From positions 1 through 32,617 of the forward strand of contig CAKRHL010000005.1 of the NCBI GenBank assembly GCA_934338765.1: a DNA stretch of 32,617 bases, in the 5' to 3' direction. The DNA is from an uncultured Lachnospiraceae bacterium (GTDB lineage Bacteria; Bacillota; Clostridia; Lachnospirales; Lachnospiraceae). Numbering within the stretch: the first letter of the stretch is position 1; every line of letters starts with the position of its first letter. The notes under the pieces were generated by a model. That model did not search any database. It saw only the letters and a list, made by a program, of their open reading frames with translations, and was not told where the DNA came from. The translations under genes and the position numbers were made by a program. This document shows, in pieces, positions 1 to 6,544 of the stretch.

Positions 1-206
1 GTGTGGAGGCATGCCCTGGCAATCTCATGCCGCAGATGATGGCACAGGCAGCAATGCATAATGATTACGATACTTTTGTGAAGTTAAACGGTATGGAGTG
101 TTATGAGTGTGGAAGCTGTACATTTGTATGTCCGGCAAAACGTCCTCTGACACAGACCTTTAAGCAGGCACGCCAGTATGTGGCAGCCCAGAGAAGAAAG
201 AAATAG
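1..206 (+). CDS. rnfC: RnfC C-terminal fragment (Rnf complex, NADH/ferredoxin-side iron-sulfur subunit)
   Basis: This is the 3' end of a gene cut by the window start; the reading frame is already open at base 1. The visible 67 residues begin in the last Cys-Pro of one ferredoxin-type 4Fe-4S motif and contain a second complete motif of form CxxCxxCxxxCP (Cys at about residues 33, 36, 39 and 43). The end is basic (QRRKK). This matches the C-terminal twin-cluster region of RnfC, the peripheral subunit that binds flavin, NADH and iron-sulfur clusters. rnfD starts 14 bases after the stop, and the order C-D-G-E-A-B is the usual clostridial Rnf order, which makes the assignment secure although most of the protein lies outside the window. 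Confidence 0.93.
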   Translation, partial: VEACPGNLMPQMMAQAAMHNDYDTFVKLNGMECYECGSCTFVCPAKRPLTQTFKQARQYVAAQRRKK

Positions 207-219
207 GAGGTGTAGCATC

Positions 220-1212
220 GTGAGTAATTTATTGAATATTTCATCATCACCACATGTTCGAAGCAAGACCTCTACAAAGTCCATCATGTATGATGTGCTT
301 CTTGCTCTGGCACCGGCGGCTCTGTTCGGAATTTTCAATTTCGGTATCCGTGCCCTGGTACTGATCGTGGTATGTATGGCGTCATGTGTTCTTTCCGAGT
401 ACATATGGCAGAAGGCAATGGGACTTCCCCTGACAGTCAGTGATGGAAGTGCTGCTCTGACAGGACTTTTCCTGGCATTAAACTTAAGTTCCAAGTTCCC
501 GATCTGGATGGCGATCATCGGCAGTGTATTTGCCATCATCATCGTCAAGCAGCTTTTCGGTGGACTGGGACAGAACTTTATGAACCCTGCACTTGGTGCA
601 AGATGTTTCCTGATGATCTCTTTTGCAGGACAGATGACATCCTTTGCCTATGATAAGGCAGTAGGACTTAAATACCTGTCCGGCAAGCAGTTAGATGCCA
701 TCAGTGGAGCAACTCCTCTGGCAATGATCAAGGACGGCTCCATGAATCTGGATTGGGCTCAGGTACTCAAGATGTTCCTGGGAACTACAGGCGGTACGAT
801 TGGTGAGACTTCTGCGCTCTGTCTTCTGATCGGTGCAGCATATCTTCTGATCCGCAAGGTGATCAGCTGGCGTATTCCGGTATGCTATCTGGCAACTTTC
901 GCTGTATTTTATCTGATCTTTGGCGGACATGGTTTCAATCTGATGTATCTGGCAGCAGAGTTCTGTGGTGGCGGACTGATGCTTGGTGCATTCTTTATGG
1001 CAACCGATTATGTAACCAGCCCGATCACACCGAAGGGACAGATCGTGTTTGGTATTCTGCTGGGTGTTCTGACCGGTATCTTTCGTATCTTCGGAGCATC
1101 TGCGGAAGGTGTATCCTATGCGATCATCATCAGTAACCTGATGGTTCCGCTGATCGAGAAGGTGACAATTCCTGTTCCATTTGGAAAGGAGGGCATCAAG
1201 GATGGCAAATAA
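220..1212 (+). CDS. rnfD: RnfD, membrane subunit of Rnf complex, covalent FMN site
   Basis: Rnf couples electron flow between reduced ferredoxin and NAD+ to Na+ or H+ transport; RnfD is an integral membrane subunit carrying covalently bound FMN. The protein (about 330 aa) is strongly hydrophobic with many membrane spans. It contains the motif SGATPLA, whose Thr (residue 165) is the expected FMN attachment site. I chose the GTG start at 220 because AGGAGG lies about 8 bases upstream; an ATG at 178 in the same frame lies inside the rnfC coding end and has no comparable site. The stop overlaps the rnfG start by 11 bases, which suggests translational coupling. Confidence 0.95.
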   Translation: MSNLLNISSSPHVRSKTSTKSIMYDVLLALAPAALFGIFNFGIRALVLIVVCMASCVLSEYIWQKAMGLPLTVSDGSAALTGLFLALNLSSKFPIWMAIIGSVFAIIIVKQLFGGLGQNFMNPALGARCFLMISFAGQMTSFAYDKAVGLKYLSGKQLDAISGATPLAMIKDGSMNLDWAQVLKMFLGTTGGTIGETSALCLLIGAAYLLIRKVISWRIPVCYLATFAVFYLIFGGHGFNLMYLAAEFCGGGLMLGAFFMATDYVTSPITPKGQIVFGILLGVLTGIFRIFGASAEGVSYAIIISNLMVPLIEKVTIPVPFGKEGIKDGK

Positions 1213-1867
1213 AGAAGAAAAAAAGAAATCAGAAAATACTCTGATCCATGATACCATTGCACTGACACTGATCACGCTGATCGCAGGTATCCTTCTGGGC
1301 GGTGTTTATACCATGACCAAGAAGCCGATCGAGCAGCAGAATGAAAAGACAAAGGCAGAGGCATATGCGGCTGTTTTTGAAGGTGCGGATTTTGTAGACG
1401 ACAAGGGCATTGATGATGCACTTGCAACGTATAATGAGAAGCTGGCAAACGGCGAGGTAAAAGCAGACGCCATGGGAGAGACACTGAGCGATGTGGAGAT
1501 CTCTGAGGTCATGAAGGCTCAGAAGGACGGCGCCGATGCCGGTTATGTAGTAACCTGCTCCGGTAAAGGTTATGGCGGTGCAGTTACTCTGGCACTTGGT
1601 GTAGACAAGGATGGCAATATCGTAGGTATCCGTGTGACGGACTGCTCCAATGAAACACCTGGTCTGGGGCAGAACAGCTCCACATCATGGAATGAGCAGT
1701 ATGTCGGCATGGCAAAGGGTGACAGCGGACTTTCCGTCGTAAAGGATGGTTCCGGCAGCACTGATAACGGCACCGTCAATGCTATCAGTGGTGCGACCAT
1801 CACCAGCCGTGCTGTCACAAGAGCCGTCAACGGTGCATTAGACTTTATCGCATCATTATCAGAATAG
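1202..1867 (+). CDS. rnfG: RnfG, FMN-binding subunit of Rnf complex
   Basis: RnfG is a single-span membrane protein with an extracytoplasmic domain carrying covalent FMN. This 221-aa protein has a charged N-terminus, one transmembrane segment at about residues 23-45, and a soluble FMN-binding domain ending in NAISGATITS, where Thr199 of SGAT is the predicted flavin attachment residue. A second family motif, TPGLG, lies at about residues 152-156. The ATG at 1202 is preferred over the in-frame start at 1181 because AGGAGGG at 1188-1193 is ideally spaced from it. It overlaps the end of rnfD and is followed 12 bases later by rnfE. Confidence 0.95.
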   Translation: MANKEEKKKSENTLIHDTIALTLITLIAGILLGGVYTMTKKPIEQQNEKTKAEAYAAVFEGADFVDDKGIDDALATYNEKLANGEVKADAMGETLSDVEISEVMKAQKDGADAGYVVTCSGKGYGGAVTLALGVDKDGNIVGIRVTDCSNETPGLGQNSSTSWNEQYVGMAKGDSGLSVVKDGSGSTDNGTVNAISGATITSRAVTRAVNGALDFIASLSE

Positions 1868-1879
1868 GAGGAATGGATT

Positions 1880-2710
1880 ATGAATTCTTGTACGGAACGT
1901 TTAAAGAACGGCATTATCACCGAGAATCCTACCTTCGTGATGATGCTCGGTATGTGTCCGACCCTGGCAGTTACATCATCTGCTGTCAATGGTCTTGGCA
2001 TGGGTCTGACCACTACGGCAGTACTGATCCTGTCCAATGTATTCATCTCTCTGCTTAGAAAGGTGATCCCGGATAAGGTAAGAATCCCTGCATTTATCGT
2101 TATTGTAGCAACCTTTGTTACATTGATACAGCTTCTGTTGCAGGCGTATCTGCCATCATTAAATAAAGCATTGGGAGTTTATATCCCACTGATCGTTGTA
2201 AACTGTATCATCCTTGGCCGTGCAGAGGCATATGCATCCAAGAATCCGGTACTTCCGTCCGCATTTGATGGTCTTGGTATGGGACTTGGATTTACCTTTG
2301 GTCTGACCTGTATCGGTATCTGCCGTGAGATCCTTGGTGCCGGTGCTATTTTCGGTCATCAGTTTATTCCGGATGATTATCACATTACTTTCTTTGTACT
2401 GGCTCCGGGCGCATTTCTGGTATTGTCCTTCCTGACAGCGATCCAGAACAAGCTGAAAATGCCGTCTGCTACCAATGTGGACAATGCAGACAGCAATATC
2501 GCCTGTGGCGGCAACTGTGCATCCTGTGTAGGAAACTGCAGTGTTGCAAACAAAGGACTTGTGGAAGCTGAGAGAGCGGCAGAGAAAGCAGCTGCTGCAA
2601 AGGCAAAAGCAGAGGCCGCGGCAAAAGCGAAGGCCGCAAAAGAAGCAAAGGCAAAAGCGGAGGCTGAGGCCAAAGCGAAAGAAGCCGCTTCTGACGGGAA
2701 GGAGGATTGA
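1880..2710 (+). CDS. rnfE: RnfE, membrane subunit of Rnf complex with Cys-rich and Ala/Lys/Glu-rich C-terminal tail
   Basis: RnfE pairs with RnfA in the membrane; in known Rnf/Nqr structures the two subunits share a membrane-embedded 2Fe-2S cluster. The first ~200 residues are a typical six-span RnfE with the expected cysteines in LGMCPTL (Cys26) and VNCIILG (Cys109). Residues from about 205 to 276 are extra relative to the usual 195-205 aa family length. They hold four cysteines (209, 213, 216, 220; spacing CX3CX2CX3C), then a roughly 50-residue Ala/Lys/Glu-rich stretch likely to be helical. A good AGGAGG site precedes the ATG. The stop overlaps the rnfA start as TGATG. Confidence 0.95.
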   Translation: MNSCTERLKNGIITENPTFVMMLGMCPTLAVTSSAVNGLGMGLTTTAVLILSNVFISLLRKVIPDKVRIPAFIVIVATFVTLIQLLLQAYLPSLNKALGVYIPLIVVNCIILGRAEAYASKNPVLPSAFDGLGMGLGFTFGLTCIGICREILGAGAIFGHQFIPDDYHITFFVLAPGAFLVLSFLTAIQNKLKMPSATNVDNADSNIACGGNCASCVGNCSVANKGLVEAERAAEKAAAAKAKAEAAAKAKAAKEAKAKAEAEAKAKEAASDGKED

Positions 2711-3309
2711 TGGCAGTGGGCGAATTATTTGTGATCATAATATCATCAATGCTGGTCAGCAACGTCGTATTAAGCCAGTTCCTTGGTATCTGTCCGTTTC
2801 TCGGCGTATCCAAAAAGGTGGAGACAGCCGTGGGCATGGGAGCTGCTGTTACATTTGTAATTACGATCGCGTCAGCAATAACATATCCGATTTATTATTT
2901 TATATTGGAGCCAACCGGTCTTGCATATCTGGAGACGATCGCATTTATCCTGATCATTGCGGCATTGGTTCAGTTTATTGAGATGGTTCTCAAGAAATTT
3001 ATGCCGGCACTTCATGCATCCCTTGGTGTGTATCTTCCACTGATCACTACCAACTGTGCTGTGCTTGGTGTTGCATTAAACAATGTTACAGATTATGCTG
3101 GTGAGAGCTTCGGAATCGGTTTCCTTTACAGTGTGGTAAGAGGTCTGTTTACCGCTCTTGGATTCCTGGTTGCTATCACGATCATGGCAAGCATCCGTGA
3201 GCGCAATGAGCATAATGATGTGCCGAAGTCATTTCAGGGTACACCGATCGTTCTTGTTACAGCAAGTCTGATGGCGATTGCATTCTGCGGTTTCGCAGGT
3301 CTGGTATAG
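2710..3309 (+). CDS. rnfA: RnfA, membrane subunit of Rnf complex
   Basis: This highly hydrophobic 199-aa protein of normal family length has about six membrane spans. It has the conserved LGICPFLG motif (Cys28) and TTNCAVLG (Cys116), the cysteines that with those of RnfE are expected to hold the intramembrane 2Fe-2S cluster. The ATG at 2710 overlaps the rnfE stop by one base and has AGGAGG just upstream; a TTG at 2707 is a less likely alternative start. It sits between rnfE and rnfB as expected, with rnfB beginning 15 bases after its stop. Confidence 0.96.
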   Translation: MAVGELFVIIISSMLVSNVVLSQFLGICPFLGVSKKVETAVGMGAAVTFVITIASAITYPIYYFILEPTGLAYLETIAFILIIAALVQFIEMVLKKFMPALHASLGVYLPLITTNCAVLGVALNNVTDYAGESFGIGFLYSVVRGLFTALGFLVAITIMASIRERNEHNDVPKSFQGTPIVLVTASLMAIAFCGFAGLV

Positions 3310-3324
3310 AAAGGAGGAGACGAA

Positions 3325-4119
3325 ATGGTAACTGGTATTATACATGCAGCGATCTTAGTTGGAGTTATCGGTATTCTGATTGGTCTTCTTCTGGGATTTG
3401 CGGGAATTAAGCTGGCAGTGCCGGTAGACGAGAAGGAGATCGAGGTCCGGGAGTTCCTTCCGGGCAATAACTGTGGCGGCTGTGGTTATGCGGGCTGTGA
3501 TGCCCTTGCAAAGGCGATCGCAGCAGGAGAAGCTCCGGTCAATGCCTGTCCGGTGGGCGGTGCAGCAGTCGCAGAGAAGATCGGAGCCGTTATGGGCGTC
3601 GATGCCGGTGAGGCAGTCAAGATGGTAGCCTTTGTAAAATGTAACGGTACCTGTGACAAAGCAGGACTCAAGGCAAATTACTATGGTATCTCCGATTGTA
3701 AGAGAGCAGCAGCGATTCCGGGACGTGGTGACAAGGCATGCTCTTTTGGCTGTATGGGATTTGGTTCCTGCGTGGCAGCGTGTCAGTTCGATGCGATCCA
3801 TGTAGTAAATGGTGTTGCTGTGGTTGATAAAGAGAAATGTGTTGCCTGCGGTAAATGTGCCGAGGAGTGTCCAAATCATCTGATCGAGATGGTTCCATAC
3901 GATGCTTCTTACGGTGTGGCATGTTCTAATCAGGACAAGGGGCCAAAGGTTATGGCAGTCTGCGATACCGGCTGTATTGGTTGTGGTCTCTGTGTAAAAC
4001 AGTGCGAGTCAGGGGCAGTGACTGTAGAGAACAATGTGGCACATATTGATCAGAGCAAATGTACCGGCTGTGGCAAGTGTGCCCAGAAGTGTCCGAAGAA
4101 GATCATTCTGGTACACTAA
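3325..4119 (+). CDS. rnfB: RnfB, polyferredoxin subunit of Rnf complex
   Basis: RnfB is the membrane-anchored iron-sulfur protein thought to accept electrons from ferredoxin. This 264-aa protein has an N-terminal transmembrane helix (about residues 5-28). It is followed by the 4Fe-4S motif of the RnfB family with Cys50, Cys53, Cys58 and Cys75 (NNCGGCGYAGC then ACPVGG). Further on are a Cys-rich segment (CSFGCMGFGSC) and three ferredoxin-type CxxCxxCxxxC motifs, ending in CTGCGKCAQKCPKK. A GGAGG site precedes the ATG. It is the last gene of the Rnf run; a hairpin with a T-tract follows about 65 bases after the stop. Confidence 0.96.
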   Translation: MVTGIIHAAILVGVIGILIGLLLGFAGIKLAVPVDEKEIEVREFLPGNNCGGCGYAGCDALAKAIAAGEAPVNACPVGGAAVAEKIGAVMGVDAGEAVKMVAFVKCNGTCDKAGLKANYYGISDCKRAAAIPGRGDKACSFGCMGFGSCVAACQFDAIHVVNGVAVVDKEKCVACGKCAEECPNHLIEMVPYDASYGVACSNQDKGPKVMAVCDTGCIGCGLCVKQCESGAVTVENNVAHIDQSKCTGCGKCAQKCPKKIILVH

Positions 4120-4182
4120 TTGGTAAAAGCTTTCCGGTGGGATGTCCCCAAAACTGACCGGATGGAAAAGATCATATAAATG

Positions 4183-4226
4183 CTGTGGGATTTCGGCAGA
4201 TGCCGGAAACCCACAGTATTTTTTTG
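4183..4226 (+). terminator. Rho-independent terminator of the rnf operon
   Basis: CTGTGGG pairs with CCCACAG, and the inner arms TTTCGGC and GCCGGAAA extend the stem with a small bulge. A run of seven T follows directly. It lies 64 bases after the rnfB stop, with no gene in between. Confidence 0.85.
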
Positions 4227-4266
4227 AATAAAAATAAACTTTTTAATTCCTATCAAGTTAAAAGGA

Positions 4267-4295
4267 TTGTAAAAGGTGTCAATATTATGTATAAT
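4267..4295 (+). promoter_or_regulatory. Sigma-A-type promoter of the aldolase-domain gene
   Basis: A -35 box TTGTAA (4267-4272) is followed by a 17-base spacer and a perfect -10 box TATAAT (4290-4295). Predicted transcription starts near 4302, about 35 bases before the chosen ATG. The preceding rnf terminator supports independent transcription. Confidence 0.75.
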
Positions 4296-4336
4296 ATAGT
4301 GTGGAAACAAAGAATTCAAAACGGAGGAAAGAAGTT

Positions 4337-5311
4337 ATGGCACAAAAGGGAGATTTATTATCATTTCGTCCGGACATTAAGGTTCTGGATGCAACAATTC
4401 GAGATGGTGGACTGGTAAACGATTTTTATTTCACGGATGAGTTTATTAAAGCTCTGTATAAGGCCAATGTAAAGGCCGGAGTAGATTATATGGAGTTCGG
4501 ATATAGAGCAGACAAGGAAATGTTTGATGTGGATAAGTTTGGCAAATGGAAATTCTGTGATGACGATGACATCCGTGCTATTATCGGGGACAATGATACC
4601 GATCTGAAGGTTTCTATTATGGCAGATGTAGGCAGATGTAATTACAAGCAGGACATTCATCCGAAGGATGAGAGCCCGGTGGATCTGGTGCGTGTCGCTA
4701 CATATGTAAACACGATGCCTGCAGCGATCGATATGATCGAGGATGCACACCGCAAGGGTTATGAGACCACATGTAACATTATGGCGATCTCTAATGCAAA
4801 GGAGTCTGATATTCTGGGTGCACTGGATATGCTTGGAAAGAGTCCGGTTGACGGTATTTATATCGTAGACAGCTACGGTTCTCTGTTCCCGGAGCAGATA
4901 CGCAGTATCAGTGAGCAGTATCTCGAGATTGGTGAGAAGTATGGTAAGTACATAGGCATGCATGCACATAACAATCAGCAGCTTGCCTTTGCCAATACCA
5001 TCGAGGCACTGACCAACGGAGTTTCTTATCTGGATGCTACCATGAAGGGCATGGGAAGAGGGGCAGGAAACTGTGCAATGGAGCTTCTTCTCGGATTTTT
5101 GAAGAATCCGAAATACCAGCTGTTCCCTGTACTGCAGTTTGTTGAAAAATATATGGTTCCCCTGGAAGAGCAGGGAGCTGTATGGGGATATGACATTCCG
5201 TACCTGATCACGGGTCATTTGAATCAGCATCCGCGGACTGCGATCGCAGCGACAAAGGAGAAGAGAAAAGATTTCTCCAGCTTCTACATGGAAGTCGTTG
5301 ACAAGGATTGA
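4337..5311 (+). CDS. HMGL-like aldolase-domain protein (4-hydroxy-2-oxovalerate aldolase-like), substrate unknown
   Basis: The protein belongs to the DRE-TIM metallolyase group (HMG-CoA lyase, isopropylmalate synthase, 4-hydroxy-2-oxovalerate aldolase). The N-terminal metal and catalytic motif DATIRDGG lies at about residues 18-25, and the C-terminal metal-ligand motif HAHNN follows at about residues 208-212. The length (324 aa) fits a catalytic TIM barrel plus a short C-terminal extension; the LeuA regulatory domain is absent. The ATG at 4337 is chosen because GGAGG at 4323-4327 is well placed; an upstream in-frame ATG at 4301 lies at the predicted transcription start. The gene has its own promoter and a terminator-like hairpin, and no acetaldehyde dehydrogenase partner is adjacent, so the catechol meta-cleavage role of classical HOA aldolase is unlikely. 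The substrate cannot be inferred. Confidence 0.88.
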   Translation: MAQKGDLLSFRPDIKVLDATIRDGGLVNDFYFTDEFIKALYKANVKAGVDYMEFGYRADKEMFDVDKFGKWKFCDDDDIRAIIGDNDTDLKVSIMADVGRCNYKQDIHPKDESPVDLVRVATYVNTMPAAIDMIEDAHRKGYETTCNIMAISNAKESDILGALDMLGKSPVDGIYIVDSYGSLFPEQIRSISEQYLEIGEKYGKYIGMHAHNNQQLAFANTIEALTNGVSYLDATMKGMGRGAGNCAMELLLGFLKNPKYQLFPVLQFVEKYMVPLEEQGAVWGYDIPYLITGHLNQHPRTAIAATKEKRKDFSSFYMEVVDKD

Positions 5312-5322
5312 TGATACGATGT

Positions 5323-5367
5323 GCCCGCGGTACCGGATGAAATATTCCGGCGAAGCGGGCTTATTTT
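5323..5367 (+). terminator. Terminator-like hairpin after the aldolase-domain gene
   Basis: Outer arms GCCCGC and GCGGGC enclose a second pairing of CCGGA with TCCGG, and TTATTTT follows. The internal mismatches make it less regular than the other terminators here. Confidence 0.6.
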
Positions 5368-5386
5368 GAAAAGGTGGTGAAAAGGG

Positions 5387-6463
5387 ATGCAGATGATGGA
5401 TAAGGCGAGACTTTGCCCGGGGATGATCCTGGGACAGGATGTGTACAACTTTGCCAATCAGATCGTTGTAAAAAAGGGAACGGTGTTAGATGAGAGGACC
5501 ATCACCAAGCTGCATCGTTTTGAGATACCACAGTTCATGATCGAGGAGGAGGTCTTAAGTGTCCAGGAGGCAAACTCCTACCATCGTTCCTCCTATTCGG
5601 AACGAATCCAGAACAGTCCGGAGTTCAAGAAATTTCAGGAAAATTATGACATAGAGGTGATGAGCTTTCAGAATATGCTCAGCTGTGTCATTGAAAAGAA
5701 TCAAAAGATTGATTGTGAGGCATTATATAGACAGGTGGTTATGCTCTTAAAGGATACGGGCAATTCCATCAATGCCTTTGATATGGTACAGAATTTAAGA
5801 CATTATGATGACAGCACATATGCCCACTCCATGAATGTAGGTCTTTTGTGCAATGTCTTTGCAGGCTGGCTTGGATTAGATGAGGAAGGGAAAAAGATTC
5901 TGACAGTAGCCGGGATCCTTCATGATATTGGCAAGACCAGAGTGCCACTGGAGATCATCCAGAAGCCGGCGAGACTTAGCGAGGAGGAATATCAGATCAT
6001 CAAAAAGCATACAGAGTATGGTTTTGCGATACTGACGGAGAATAAGCTGGATTATCATATCCGTTATACAGCGCTGCAGCATCATGAGAGAAATGATGGC
6101 AGCGGATATCCTTTGGGCTTGAAGGATGACCATATTGATGAGTATGCCAAGATCGTTTCCATTGTAGATGTCTATGATGCCATGACTTCTCCCAGGGTAT
6201 ACCGGGGACCGACATGTCCCTTTGATGTGATTCAGATCTTTGAGGAGGAGGGCTTTCAGAAGTATGACAGCAGATACATACTGATCTTTTTGCGCCGGAT
6301 CGCAGAGTCTTATCTCAATGAAAAGATAAAGCTTTCCGATGGCAGATCAGGTAAGCTGATCTATGTGAACACACATGCCTTGTCCAGACCGGTTGTTATG
6401 GTGGACGGGAAGGCAATCGACCTGCGGAAGGAAAAGGATCTGCGTATTTTGGAGATTATGTAG
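5387..6463 (+). CDS. HD-GYP domain protein, probable cyclic-di-GMP phosphodiesterase
   Basis: HD-GYP proteins hydrolyse c-di-GMP. The 358-aa protein has an N-terminal ~150-residue region without a recognisable receiver or sensor domain. A complete HD-GYP module follows: HDIGK (His179-Asp180), HHERNDGSGYP (His232-His233; Gly240-Tyr241-Pro242) and IVDVYDAMTSPR. All metal-binding motifs that define the family appear intact, so activity is likely. The N-terminal segment (PGMILGQDVYN, KKGTVLDERT) resembles the domain commonly found before HD-GYP in clostridial proteins. The protein appears cytoplasmic, with no membrane segments. AAGGTGG lies about 9 bases before the ATG. A strong terminator follows, so it may be monocistronic. 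Confidence 0.93.
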   Translation: MQMMDKARLCPGMILGQDVYNFANQIVVKKGTVLDERTITKLHRFEIPQFMIEEEVLSVQEANSYHRSSYSERIQNSPEFKKFQENYDIEVMSFQNMLSCVIEKNQKIDCEALYRQVVMLLKDTGNSINAFDMVQNLRHYDDSTYAHSMNVGLLCNVFAGWLGLDEEGKKILTVAGILHDIGKTRVPLEIIQKPARLSEEEYQIIKKHTEYGFAILTENKLDYHIRYTALQHHERNDGSGYPLGLKDDHIDEYAKIVSIVDVYDAMTSPRVYRGPTCPFDVIQIFEEEGFQKYDSRYILIFLRRIAESYLNEKIKLSDGRSGKLIYVNTHALSRPVVMVDGKAIDLRKEKDLRILEIM

Positions 6464-6468
6464 TTGTG

Positions 6469-6509
6469 GCACTGTCTTTATCTCAGACAGTGCTTCAATA
6501 TTTTTTTAT
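6469..6509 (+). terminator. Rho-independent terminator after the HD-GYP gene
   Basis: GCACTGTCT and AGACAGTGC form a 9-bp perfect stem around a 7-base loop, and a T-rich tract with seven consecutive T follows. Confidence 0.88.
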
Positions 6510-6544
6510 TAAGAGTTGATATTACAATATGAGTGAGGTGCCCT

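Noticed and set aside
178..219. Upstream ATG at 178 as the rnfD start
   Set aside because: It lies inside the rnfC coding end and lacks a ribosome site. The GTG at 220 has AGGAGG at good spacing.
2541..2981. Plus-strand ORF across the rnfE-rnfA junction
   Set aside because: Arg/Lys/Gln-rich frame created by the repetitive Ala/Lys/Glu coding region of rnfE. rnfE and rnfA are certain.
4361..5230. Minus-strand ORF opposite the aldolase-domain gene
   Set aside because: Antisense to a well supported enzyme, with no domain or ribosome site.
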